Of a DNA stretch of 64,000 bases, positions 54,420 to 62,804 are shown in pieces (the first letter of the stretch is position 1; the number at the start of each line of letters is the position of its first letter). Source of the stretch: Sphingopyxis sp. (GTDB lineage Bacteria > Pseudomonadota > Alphaproteobacteria > Sphingomonadales > Sphingomonadaceae). The translations under genes and the position numbers were made by a program. The notes under the pieces are model-generated. The model saw only the letters and a program-made list of their open reading frames with translations, had not been told where the DNA came from and ran no database searches. The stretch is from positions 1 to 64,000 of the forward strand of contig NVXM01000013.1 of assembly GCA_002733865.1 (NCBI GenBank), read 5' to 3'.

Positions 54420-55526
54420 ATGTGGCACCGTATTTTGGCTCTAATTATCAAAGAATTGTGGACCAACGCGCGCGATCCTAAAACACGCTGGGTGGTTCTC
54501 TTCTCCCCTCCCTTTTTGTTGCTCATATATGCTTTTGCCATAACACAAGATGTCAGCAACGTGCCGATTGCGATATACAATCAAGATATGGGCGTTGAAT
54601 CGCGAGAATTCATAGGCAGGCTGGAAGGTTCTAGTACCTTCAGCAAGATTGAATATCTGCAAAGTTCAGCTGAAATTATCTCCACTATAGAATCCAAAAG
54701 TGCCGCGATGGTTATTCAGTTTGGTCCAGACTTCTCGCGTAAACTGGGGGCGGGCGACGACGTAAATATCCAAATTATTCTAGATGGTAGGCGTTCGAAC
54801 ACAGCACAGATTTTGATCGGTTACGTTTCACAAATATTGGAAAGCTATAATCGCGAACGGTTGGCCGAGCGCGGATTTAGCGCTCCAACCAAGATCGTCT
54901 CTCGCATTTGGTTTAACCCAAATCTAAAACCAATTTGGTCAGCAGTTCCTTCCCTTTTCGCCGTAATGACCGCCATTGTCGGATTTATGATTTCAGCTCT
55001 CACTATTGCGCGAGAACGCGAAATGGGTACTTTTGAACAATTACTGGTATCTCCTCTCAAGCCGCTGGAAATACTCATTGGCAAAACTGCGCCAGCATTG
55101 CTCATCGCTATTACAAGCGCAACTGCCATGTTAGTCCTTGGGACGCTCGTTCTTGACGTTCCGGTAAGAGGTTCGCTGGCGCTGCTTTATCTATCGATGA
55201 TCATCTATCTAGCCTCCATCATCGGCATCGGCCTGTTTATCTCTTCTCTCGCTGCCACGCAGCAACAGGCTATAGTCGGCTTGTTTGTTTACATGGTGCC
55301 TGCAGTTCTGATTTCTGGCTATGCAACACCAGTTGAAAATATGCCGGATTTTCTCCAATGGGTCGCAGAAACCAATCCTATCCGGCACTTCATTGTTATC
55401 TGCAAAGGCGTGTTTCTTAAGGACGCGCCGCTGTCCGTGGTTTTCCAGCATAGTTGGCCCATGGCACTGATCGCCGTTGTAACGCTTAGTTCCGGAGCCT
55501 GGCTGTTCAGGCGGCGCGTTTCTTGA
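54420..55526 (+). CDS. ybhR: ABC-2 permease (YbhR-type)
   Basis: A 368-residue partner permease with the same layout, including 'LTIAREREMGTFEQLLVSPL'. It starts 5 nt after the first permease and ends the exporter operon. YbhGFSR-type exporters move drugs and other toxic compounds; the cargo here is not shown. Confidence 0.9.
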   Translation: MWHRILALIIKELWTNARDPKTRWVVLFSPPFLLLIYAFAITQDVSNVPIAIYNQDMGVESREFIGRLEGSSTFSKIEYLQSSAEIISTIESKSAAMVIQFGPDFSRKLGAGDDVNIQIILDGRRSNTAQILIGYVSQILESYNRERLAERGFSAPTKIVSRIWFNPNLKPIWSAVPSLFAVMTAIVGFMISALTIAREREMGTFEQLLVSPLKPLEILIGKTAPALLIAITSATAMLVLGTLVLDVPVRGSLALLYLSMIIYLASIIGIGLFISSLAATQQQAIVGLFVYMVPAVLISGYATPVENMPDFLQWVAETNPIRHFIVICKGVFLKDAPLSVVFQHSWPMALIAVVTLSSGAWLFRRRVS

Positions 55527-55678
55527 TATTCAAAAAAGGTTGGCCGGATCGCTTTTTTCGTATCATGACTACTTTGATATTTTTCATTGGGCCTCTGTAG
55601 ATTATTGGGACACAGATTCAGGGAAGGACCCTAAATAAAAGCTGCAATTCCGGTATCGCCCCAATATTAGCCTTTCCG

Positions 55679-56362
55679 ATGCTTCAGACGTCACTTATAA
55701 GCAGACGTCCAGTTGGACCACTCGAACGAGAAACTCGTATGGCGATGAATGCTTTGCAGGACCTAAAAACCATTCGTCGAATGGCGGCAGAAGAGTCAGT
55801 TGGACACCTGAAACTGTTGAAGTCCCATGCCGTTACGATTGTGGATTCTCTCCTCGAAAATGCAGTGCACGAACACCCAAAGGCAATCTGCGCGGATTAT
55901 CGCCGTCGCGGAAATCAAATCAGCGATCAAGAAAAGAAGGCGCTGAAAATCCGTAAAAATGCGTTTATGAATCAGCAGGCTCTCGCCGAGATTTCTGATA
56001 CTGGCTTGCAAGACCCTATACGCGCGCACGAATTGACAGTCTTGCGTGCCACTTTCGTTATTTCCCGTTATCGAACAGCTTTGTCCGCGGAACGGATGAT
56101 CCTCGAGTATGCTCATTATCCAATTGAGGTACAGTATGACGTTTTTCATCCTGACGCCTGCGCAGTTTGCAACTCTCTTTATCGTAAGCCAGTACCTTCT
56201 GATTGGGCGCTGTTTCCGCCAAAGGGCTGCACTTGCGTGACTGCGCCGTATGGCTTGCATCTCAATGTTGACTATATTGGAGGCTACCTCGAGGAAGAAA
56301 AACTGGAGAAGACGTCTTCCTCAGTATCAATTGTTGAAAAAATAAAGGAATACTTCCGTTAG
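55679..56362 (+). CDS. Hypothetical protein with four-Cys motif
   Basis: A 227-residue soluble protein, mostly helical, with 'DACAVCNSLYRKPVPSDW' and 'PPKGCTC' near residues 160-190. The CxxC ... CxC arrangement is like a small zinc or iron site and recalls the C-terminus of some phage head-morphogenesis proteins, but the rest does not. The start may be the Met at 55739 (MAMNALQD). It stands alone after the ABC operon. Confidence 0.6.
   Translation: MLQTSLISRRPVGPLERETRMAMNALQDLKTIRRMAAEESVGHLKLLKSHAVTIVDSLLENAVHEHPKAICADYRRRGNQISDQEKKALKIRKNAFMNQQALAEISDTGLQDPIRAHELTVLRATFVISRYRTALSAERMILEYAHYPIEVQYDVFHPDACAVCNSLYRKPVPSDWALFPPKGCTCVTAPYGLHLNVDYIGGYLEEEKLEKTSSSVSIVEKIKEYFR
55699..55712 (+). 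repeat. 14-nt dispersed repeat, copy 1
   Basis: AAGCAGACGTCCAG, found again at 58049-58062. It contains the palindrome GACGTC. Both copies lie at or near gene starts in the loosely packed region. Confidence 0.4.
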
Positions 56363-56786
56363 TCTCTGAAAATTTGATGACCCACCTTCTTTGCGGAAGC
56401 GTACGAAAGCCGAACGCTGCCAAGGCAACCAAGTTTGGTCATTCAGGGCGGTCAGTTCGCGTCCTCAAAGCGATCATTAGCCAGTTCGAGACGAGGGTGC
56501 TTGTTTCGACTGAACACGCTATCCAAGCTACTTTCCGGCTATCATCGCTTGGTTACGTTACGATCCATTGCAAACACCACTGACTAGGTGTGAGGTATTG
56601 CGGTAAGAAAGGCTGCGTTTTGGTTTGCGAGTAGAGAGATGGCGAAACAGCTCGCAATAGATCAATCGACACTAGCAAAACGATAAAACGAATGATCCAT
56701 GTGGATAGCTGGTTTAGAAGTTTTTCTTATTGCGTGAACTATGCCGCTGCAACTATGGAAATTCAATTGAAATTGGGGGGGTATAA
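56363..56786. other. 424-bp gap, mostly without genes; possible HTH relic
   Basis: I see no supported full gene. Near 56594-56686 a stretch in frame with an ATG at 56639 reads SREMAKQLAIDQSTLAKR, resembling a helix-turn-helix core cut off by a stop, possibly a relic. A 69-codon frame before it has no ribosome binding site. Confidence 0.3.
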
Positions 56787-57701
56787 ATGAAGATCAAAGC
56801 ACTTTTTGCGATAGTATTCTTCACTATCGCGACACCTGCATTAGCGGATGAGCCTTTTGCTGTTACACCTTCAGGCGCAACAGAAGCTTACTTTGATATG
56901 GGCATCACAGAAACGAGCGATATGCTCGCGAATAAATGCGTCGATCTAGGTTGGACTATGCTCAGTTCAACCGATACCACCGTTGTGTGTGAGGTGCCGG
57001 TATCATTTGGGAACAGACTGCTCAGTGCCTTGGCGGCACCACGCTATGCTACTCCACCGCGTCAGTTTTTCCGTTTCAATCTCGCTGGAGCACAAGGCTA
57101 CACCCGTGCCCAGGCATCAAGCTGGCAGGAGATTCAGACCGCTTTTGGGCAAACTCAACGTACTGATCTGCAATCCGAAAACTACCACAACAATGTTATG
57201 GGGTTTTTTATGAGTGTTGGTGGCTTCTATCCGGCTAACACTCAATTTCCTAATCACGCGGCCATAAATACTGACTATGAATTCGTTGAATCGCCTCGCG
57301 ATGGAATGGTCTTGACGGGAGTGAAGCCAACGGGCGCGTTCGCGCAAGCAGGCCTAATGGATGGTGACATTGTCGTTAGAATTGCGGGCGAGCGCATCAA
57401 GGATAACAATGATGTGTCAGATGGTTTACATAAGGCCGTTCGCGATGAGACCTTTGAAGTGCAGTTTTATCGCGAAAGCGAAAAAATGACAGCGCAAGTG
57501 CCGCGCACGTTCCGAGATACAGTCGGACCGCTGCCCGAACCATCCAAAATCGAAGTTCTAGATAAGCCGGATGTAACCACGATAGTACGAAACGAGTTAT
57601 CAGTTGCAGAAGAGCTAGCGAAGTTTGCCGAATTGCATAAGCAAGGAGTGCTGACTGATGAAGAATTTGCCGCCCAGAAGGCCAAGCTACTAGCTCGATA
57701 G
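56787..57701 (+). CDS. Secreted protein with PDZ and SHOCT domains
   Basis: A 304-residue protein with a signal peptide (cleavage after 'PALADEP'). Residues 165-230 form a PDZ domain ('GVKPTGAFAQAGLMDGDIVVRIAGERI'), and residues 270-304 a SHOCT-type segment ('LHKQGVLTDEEFAAQKAKLL'). The N-terminal ~150 residues are unknown. PDZ domains recognise exposed protein ends and SHOCT segments mediate oligomerisation, so a role in envelope protein quality control is possible. No protease active site is seen. GGGGGG precedes the ATG. Confidence 0.8.
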   Translation: MKIKALFAIVFFTIATPALADEPFAVTPSGATEAYFDMGITETSDMLANKCVDLGWTMLSSTDTTVVCEVPVSFGNRLLSALAAPRYATPPRQFFRFNLAGAQGYTRAQASSWQEIQTAFGQTQRTDLQSENYHNNVMGFFMSVGGFYPANTQFPNHAAINTDYEFVESPRDGMVLTGVKPTGAFAQAGLMDGDIVVRIAGERIKDNNDVSDGLHKAVRDETFEVQFYRESEKMTAQVPRTFRDTVGPLPEPSKIEVLDKPDVTTIVRNELSVAEELAKFAELHKQGVLTDEEFAAQKAKLLAR

Positions 57702-57743
57702 TCTTTGAGCTTGGTTTGGATCTGGCAATCGAAGGACGGCCAT

Positions 57744-57848
57744 ATGAAGACAGAAAAACCAACTCTCTCGCCTAACGGGCTTATTCCACACGAAGATTTT
57801 CCGTTTGAGCCTTCCGCCGCTCAGGCTCTGCCGCCAATCGTTGACTAG
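57744..57848 (+). CDS. Possible 34-residue peptide
   Basis: Starts after AAGGA at proper spacing and lies 42 nt after the PDZ-SHOCT gene. Proline-rich and soluble; no family. It may be noise. Confidence 0.25.
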   Translation: MKTEKPTLSPNGLIPHEDFPFEPSAAQALPPIVD

Positions 57849-58048
57849 ATAAGTCGGCTTTCGGGAGCCAGTAGACAAAACCCGCCATTCAGCAATCCAC
57901 CCCAGTTTCGGTCATTCAAGCTGATTGAATGAAAATAAAAAACGGCTGGTCGGGAACCGCCCCAATCTCGGGCGTGTGAGAGCAATCGCTCAAGCCCCAA
58001 AAGCAGACAGCGTTTTCACTATCTCGGTATCTCGGAAACTGGGGGTGA

Positions 58049-58062
58049 AAGCAGACGTCCAG
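58049..58062 (+). repeat. 14-nt dispersed repeat, copy 2
   Basis: AAGCAGACGTCCAG, identical to 55699-55712. A related GACGTCC occurs at about 58584. The sequence lies 56 bp before the next gene. Confidence 0.4.
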
Positions 58063-58117
58063 ATCCGAAGAAAACGCAATTCTTGTGTGTGCATCAGTAT
58101 GCGCTTAGAATTCTTCA

Positions 58118-58537
58118 ATGGACGATCACGAACAGCAACAATTTGAAAGCCAATTCAATTCAGCTTTTGTCGGACCACAGTGGCAGCATATCAAGTCAGA
58201 GCGTGGGCGTGATCTTTGGATTGACACGGAGGTCCTAAGGGATAGCCTTGCAGGCCCACTCTACAACATCGCGATGAAAGGAAACTGCTCCTACGTCTAT
58301 AGTCGGGAAGATCGTTACTTCAAAGGCGTAGACGATCCCGAAGGTTTGAAAAACCGTCTGCGAGAATTTCTCGATGAGTTGGTTGAAGCCATCGATCAGT
58401 TTGGCCCTAGAACGGCGGATGAACTGTCTGATCAGGCATCAGTGTATAAAAATGCATCGGATATATGGGCGGCTGTGGAGGCAGCTATTGAAATTGAACG
58501 CCGTCATTACAAGAATTCGAACTTGGTCACAGATTAG
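58118..58537 (+). CDS. Hypothetical cytoplasmic protein
   Basis: A 139-residue, acidic, mostly helical protein with no signal peptide. 'GVDDPEGLKNRLREFLDELVEAIDQFG' suggests two amphipathic helices. I recognise no family. There is no good ribosome binding site at the ATG, so the start is uncertain. Confidence 0.55.
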   Translation: MDDHEQQQFESQFNSAFVGPQWQHIKSERGRDLWIDTEVLRDSLAGPLYNIAMKGNCSYVYSREDRYFKGVDDPEGLKNRLREFLDELVEAIDQFGPRTADELSDQASVYKNASDIWAAVEAAIEIERRHYKNSNLVTD

Positions 58538-58849
58538 AGTCCGAAACTAGGGTGGTTAGCCGCCATTGGGGACTTTAGGAAATGACGTCCGCTTTGGCTA
58601 TTTTGAGCTGCAAAGGCGGACTTTCTGCAAACCACCCAGTTTGCGACATTACAGCATTGCAGGGTCGAAATAAAAGCAGCCTGACAGCCAACGCCCCATT
58701 TGCGGTTGTTTTGGGATGAGCCGAAAATTTCCAATAGCGGGCATTCATAATTCATCGGTTAATCTAGCTAAGTTTTTGCCACGCAAACATGGATTGACAT
58801 TAAATTAGATTACTCTAATTTAGATATTCCTTATATAAGAATCTGTTCG
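58538..58849. other. 312-bp gap: no gene up to 58780, then the ArsR promoter
   Basis: Positions 58540-58780 show no coding signal. Short palindromic pieces and GACGTCC occur, as in the gap at 57.7-58.1 kb. The promoter and operator at 58794-58822 serve the regulator gene that follows. Confidence 0.5.
58801..58822. promoter_or_regulatory. ArsR-type operator over the promoter
   Basis: Arms TAAATTAGA and TCTAATTTA form a perfect 9-bp inverted repeat with a 4-bp centre. TTGACA at 58794-58799 and an AT-rich -10 region inside the second arm place the operator over the promoter, 28 nt before the regulator start. Such A/T-rich palindromes are typical of BigR/SqrR-type ArsR repressors. Confidence 0.65.
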
Positions 58850-59197
58850 ATGCTTGACCAATCTCTGTCCCTACTTTCTGACAAGGCTGCAGAAGCCGCA
58901 AACTTGCTTAAAGCGCTTTCCAATGAAAAGCGCTTACTGATAATGTGTCATCTGATTGCCTCCGGTGAACTTACGGTGGGAGCGCTAGTAGATGAAGTTG
59001 GCCTTAGTCAATCGGCATTGTCGCAGCATTTGGCGCGTTTGCGCAGCGATGGGCTAGTGTCATTTCGGCGCGAAGCGCAGACGCTATATTACCGAATTGC
59101 TGACCCGAACTCAGGCCGTGTGATTGAGGTGTTGCGCGACATTTATTGTCCCGAACTTGGTACTGAAACATCAAAATCGGGAGAGAGAATTTCATGA
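58850..59197 (+). CDS. ArsR-family regulator, BigR/SqrR-like
   Basis: A 115-residue winged-helix repressor with helix-turn-helix 'LSQSALSQHLARLRSDGLV' at about residues 52-70. The metal-binding ELCVCDL motif of ArsR/SmtB is absent. Two Cys, Cys33 ('LIMCHL') and Cys100 ('IYCPEL'), are spaced almost as the pair in BigR and SqrR (66 residues apart there, 67 here), which form a disulfide or polysulfide when exposed to sulfane sulfur or peroxide. It overlaps the DoxX gene by 4 nt and is probably autoregulated. Confidence 0.85.
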   Translation: MLDQSLSLLSDKAAEAANLLKALSNEKRLLIMCHLIASGELTVGALVDEVGLSQSALSQHLARLRSDGLVSFRREAQTLYYRIADPNSGRVIEVLRDIYCPELGTETSKSGERIS

Positions 59198-59646
59198 ATC
59201 GACTTACTCAACTCAACACATGGCTTGCACCGGCTGAAATCAGGAAAACTTGGTTTGATCCCATCTTTCGTATTACTACGAGTTTGATATTTGTCATTGG
59301 CGGTATTGGCCATTTTGGTGCCCATGCTCACATGCTTGCCCGGATGGAAGACTCTCCCTGGCGCGATGCTGTAAATATGATTGGCGATCCCTCGTTGTTG
59401 CTCTGGACAAGTGGCGCTGTCTTTATTGTTTTCGGGACTGCGCTGGCGTTTGGGTACCTGACCCGGATATCGGCATTGCTGATTCTCCTGACGCTTATTC
59501 CCATTACACTGGCCATACACATTGCGCCTGGTCATACAGGGCCGCTATTCAAAAATATCGCTATCATGGGCGCATTGCTCTATTTTTATGCGAACGGACC
59601 GGGCCGGTTTGCGATTGACCGACAGGGCAAAGAGCACAGTATTTAA
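59194..59646 (+). CDS. DoxX-family membrane protein
   Basis: A 150-residue protein with four membrane helices ('TSLIFVIGGIGHFGAHAHM' is the first, with conserved His). DoxX proteins occur in redox and sulfur operons controlled by BigR or SqrR. The ATG overlaps the regulator's stop (ATGA). Confidence 0.8.
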   Translation: MNRLTQLNTWLAPAEIRKTWFDPIFRITTSLIFVIGGIGHFGAHAHMLARMEDSPWRDAVNMIGDPSLLLWTSGAVFIVFGTALAFGYLTRISALLILLTLIPITLAIHIAPGHTGPLFKNIAIMGALLYFYANGPGRFAIDRQGKEHSI

Positions 59647-59668
59647 TGCACGGAAGGAGAGCGCGAAA

Positions 59669-60436
59669 ATGAAATTTGCAAAATTATACAAGATAATCAC
59701 AGCTGGCATTTTAGCTATGTCATCGCCGGCACTTGCCGAACCGACGGAAGTGGTGGTGCGGGTTATCAGTCAGGATGCCAAGTTTGTCGGTGATCAGATG
59801 GGCGGTGCCCGAGTTGTATTGCGCGACGCAGAAACCGGGGAAGTGCTGGCCGATGGAATAACGACCGGAGGCACAGGGAACACCAAACAGATTATGGATT
59901 CGACAGGGCGAAGCCCAATGCTGGCTACGCCAGACGCCGCAGCGTTCACCACGCAGCTTGATCTGTCGCAACCTACACTCATAACGGCAGAAGTCGTTGG
60001 TCCGTTGGCTCAGATGCAAGCCAGCATTCGCGTTACGTCACAGCGCTGGATTGTTCCCGGACAGCCCGTTACCAGCGGAGATGGTTGGGTAGTCGAGTTA
60101 CCCGGTTTGGCCGTCAACATTATCGCACCACAACCTAATACGCACAGCGCTAAGGGTAGCCGAACAATCGAGGTTATGAGCTCAACCATGCTTATGTGCG
60201 GCTGTCCGATTACCAGTGGTGGTCTTTGGGATGCTAAAGACTATGAAGTTGAAGTCGCAGCCTATCAAGCCGGCCGCAAAATCGCCAGCGGCAAGCTTGA
60301 TTTCGTTGAAGCCCCGGGCCGATTTGGAGGCGATCTCACCCTACCCGAAAAAGGCGCCTACGAGCTGTTCGTATCGGCACGAAATACGCGCACGGGCAAT
60401 ACAGGAGTTGACCGAACCAGCGTTATTGTCCCGTAA
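59669..60436 (+). CDS. Secreted beta-rich hypothetical with CGC motif
   Basis: 255 residues from the ATG at 59669, which has GGAAGGAGA upstream. A signal peptide ends at 'PALAEPT'. The mature part looks Ig-like, with strand-rich repeats ('VVVRVISQDAKF', 'GARVVLRDAETGEVLA') and 'TMLMCGCPI' at about residues 180-190. No family recognised. It follows the DoxX gene by 22 nt and may be part of its operon. Confidence 0.65.
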   Translation: MKFAKLYKIITAGILAMSSPALAEPTEVVVRVISQDAKFVGDQMGGARVVLRDAETGEVLADGITTGGTGNTKQIMDSTGRSPMLATPDAAAFTTQLDLSQPTLITAEVVGPLAQMQASIRVTSQRWIVPGQPVTSGDGWVVELPGLAVNIIAPQPNTHSAKGSRTIEVMSSTMLMCGCPITSGGLWDAKDYEVEVAAYQAGRKIASGKLDFVEAPGRFGGDLTLPEKGAYELFVSARNTRTGNTGVDRTSVIVP

Positions 60437-60552
60437 ATCGATTAGGATCAGACGTTGTGCAGCCATTGGGCGTATCGGAATTGTCAATTTTGTATAATAT
60501 ATGCTGCGAAGATGTGTTGGGTGGTTGAAATTCTTACTTTACAATATCGTCG

Positions 60553-61836
60553 TTAGTTTGGTGTTTCCAGTACCGGCGCGAACCCGCCGCCCGGCGTCCG
60601 CATATTGGTCGTTTGCCCTTGATACAAGCGCGCCGCAATCAACAACACGTTTCCCTCATAAGTATAAAGCCGCACATCGATCTTCATCTCCAGCGTTTTG
60701 CCATCGCGCTCGACGCGGCGGAAACTCGGCGGGGCATAGGTCTGAGCGATATAGTTTCCAGCGATGATTTGGGACCAAACCTTGCGGGTCAGCTTGGCTC
60801 CACGATAGGCGGCCTTACTGCCATAGCCGCGCGCCGGCTTGAAGAACAAATTGCGGCGATCGGCCCAAAGTGCGTCCGCATTATCACCAGTGACGAGCAC
60901 AGTTTTTGGAACGGCAGACTTGAGAATCTTAGCCTCCCCTGCCACCAATCCCGCTTGAGCAAGTAACGGGGCATCGGAAAGCAGCGCAAGATTGCGTTTG
61001 TCGGCAAACATAGCATGCACATGCGGGTTAGGTGTGACGACAACCTTTCCGTGCAAATAAGCGTTCCTGAGCGCTCTATGATCCGGTTCGTCGAGCGTAA
61101 AATCGACCAGTCGGTTATAGACAAGATCGATATGAACCCCGTCAACTGATAGTCCGTCATCAGAAACCACTAGCGTTTTCGGGTCGGCAATGATTACTGA
61201 AAAACCGTGCTTTTCTAGCACCGCCTTTGCCAGCAACAATTCTGGATAGAGATGCTGCGTTTCGGGCTCATCATCGACGATGGCAATTACCGCCGGACGC
61301 CCGCTGCTTCTCTGGTGCTTCCACTCACTCTCAAACATGGCGACGATCTCGAGATCAAAATCCTGCTTTGGCCGGGATGGATCGATACCCAAACCCGCCT
61401 CGAAGCAACAGACCCGTTGGGCCTTGGCGAGAATAGCGTTGAGAAACGCACCACCCGCATTCGTATTGACTTCAATCAGAACGGGCCCGGCTTCGGTGAG
61501 ATGAAAGTCATAGCCCATCAGCACGCCAGCGGGCCCAAAGTCTGCGGCAGAGATATCCGGCGCCCATTCGAGTGCTGCAGCACGAAACGGCGGCAGTGCG
61601 ACAGCCGCTTCAACAGCCTCGACGATCGCCTTCATTGCCGCCATTGTTTCGAGTGACATAAAGACGGGCGAGTTCGCAAAAAGATAAGGGTGCGAGGCCG
61701 CCAAGCTTACGCCAAAACCTTCCGAGCCGGTGCTTTCATCTAGTATTTTTACCAACATTTCTTGGTCAAGCGTAATGCATGAACAGGCCGCATTTGCATG
61801 CAGAGCACCCTGGCGTATCTCCAACCCTGCGTTCAT
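60553..61836 (-). CDS. ATP-grasp-like protein
   Basis: A 427-residue protein. 'GPVLIEVNTNAGGAFLNA' and 'FFKPARGYGSKAAYRGAKL' resemble metal-binding and ATP-binding loops of ATP-grasp ligases. The order of these elements may indicate a permuted domain. The product cannot be predicted; peptide or amine ligation is typical. GAGGGAG lies 5 nt before the ATG. It is convergent with the secreted protein gene. Confidence 0.7.
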   Translation of the reverse strand: MNAGLEIRQGALHANAACSCITLDQEMLVKILDESTGSEGFGVSLAASHPYLFANSPVFMSLETMAAMKAIVEAVEAAVALPPFRAAALEWAPDISAADFGPAGVLMGYDFHLTEAGPVLIEVNTNAGGAFLNAILAKAQRVCCFEAGLGIDPSRPKQDFDLEIVAMFESEWKHQRSSGRPAVIAIVDDEPETQHLYPELLLAKAVLEKHGFSVIIADPKTLVVSDDGLSVDGVHIDLVYNRLVDFTLDEPDHRALRNAYLHGKVVVTPNPHVHAMFADKRNLALLSDAPLLAQAGLVAGEAKILKSAVPKTVLVTGDNADALWADRRNLFFKPARGYGSKAAYRGAKLTRKVWSQIIAGNYIAQTYAPPSFRRVERDGKTLEMKIDVRLYTYEGNVLLIAARLYQGQTTNMRTPGGGFAPVLETPN

Positions 61837-62078
61837 TCCACTCCCTCGTTCGATGGTGAATTTAATGGTCCATAGACTATGACATTCGTTATGACGAGTG
61901 GCTAAGCACCCTATACGAATAGGCCGTGAAGGCCGTCCAGAGTTCTACAGAAAATTGTTGCAAAAGCTGTACGTGACTGAGGCATTCAGGCTGTTGGTAT
62001 CGGAACAACAAAGTACTACAGCATGGCTTGTTATCAATTGAGATTTGGATTTTATCGGTTACCTAATTGTCTCGATTT

Positions 62079-62804
62079 CTAATTAATATCAAAACGATAG
62101 TCGATGATGGCCTTCTCTGACTCCATCAAAGCGGTGGTCGTTTTGATGAAATCTCGCGAGCTTAGTTTGGGATCGACGGGTGCCGCTAAGGCTACAGTGA
62201 TGACGCCCGGCCGCAACGGGCCACCGCCAATTCCCCAGAACGAGCCAGAATTTACGACCATGGGGATAGAAGGCACGTCAAGCATCTTGTAAAGCAGCTC
62301 GACGCCGCGTTTAAACTCGATGGGCGCACCGACGCGCTTGCGTGTCCCTTCAGGAAAGATGAGCACGGAGCGCCCGGCGGCTACAGCTGCCCGGCTTTGA
62401 TCCACCATCTGGCGTAGAGCATTGGCGGCGGCGTCACGATTGATCAGTATCATCGGTGAACGCCGCAAATACCAGCCCATAACAGGGATACGCAGGAGCT
62501 CGCGCTTGGCAACAATTGCGACATCTGGAAATAAAACCAACGCGGCTAGGGTTTCCCACATCGATTGATGGTTTGAGATGATCAGGCTAGGCCCTGATGG
62601 AGCGCTCTCTCCGTTCCATAATACGTATTTTAGTCCCACAATACCAGAAAGCATAATAAGTATACCGCGCGCCCAGAACCTTGAAAGCATCCGGACGATT
62701 TTGGGAGGTGAGCCGCTCAGCCAGAGGAAGGGAATAGCTAATCCAAACAGGGCGGTCCATAGCGCCCATGCTATATAAAATATGATAGAACGCACGGTAC
62801 CCAT
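62079..62804 (-). CDS. plsC: 1-acyl-sn-glycerol-3-phosphate acyltransferase-like (PlsC)
   Basis: A 241-residue membrane acyltransferase. The catalytic box reads 'NHQSMWE' (HX4E, where the standard form is HX4D) and 'FPEGTRKRVG' matches the substrate-binding motif. Glu at this place is common in related proteins, so activity is likely. AAAGG precedes the ATG. ECF-type promoter G lies 47 nt upstream, which would place phosphatidic-acid synthesis in the same regulon as cls and cfa. Confidence 0.88.
   Translation of the reverse strand: MGTVRSIIFYIAWALWTALFGLAIPFLWLSGSPPKIVRMLSRFWARGILIMLSGIVGLKYVLWNGESAPSGPSLIISNHQSMWETLAALVLFPDVAIVAKRELLRIPVMGWYLRRSPMILINRDAAANALRQMVDQSRAAVAAGRSVLIFPEGTRKRVGAPIEFKRGVELLYKMLDVPSIPMVVNSGSFWGIGGGPLRPGVITVALAAPVDPKLSSRDFIKTTTALMESEKAIIDYRFDIN

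Larger units (their letters stand above)
57702..58117. other. 416-bp gap with a possible 34-codon gene
   Basis: The only frame with support is 57744-57848, which has AAGGA 7 nt before its ATG and encodes 34 residues. The rest holds scattered short repeats including the 14-nt repeat at 58049-58062 and no convincing gene. Confidence 0.3.

Noticed and set aside
55528..55560. A-run and T-run around GGTTGGCCGG as a rho-independent terminator after the ABC operon
   Set aside because: The arms pair weakly apart from the A and T runs, so a terminator cannot be supported by eye.
56374..56583. A 69-codon frame after the four-Cys protein
   Set aside because: No ribosome binding site or recognisable feature; the stretch looks non-coding.
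62395..62590. Loss of acyltransferase activity because the box is HX4E rather than HX4D
   Set aside because: Glu at this position is frequent in related PlsC-like proteins, and the FPEGTR motif is intact, so there is no ground to call it inactive.
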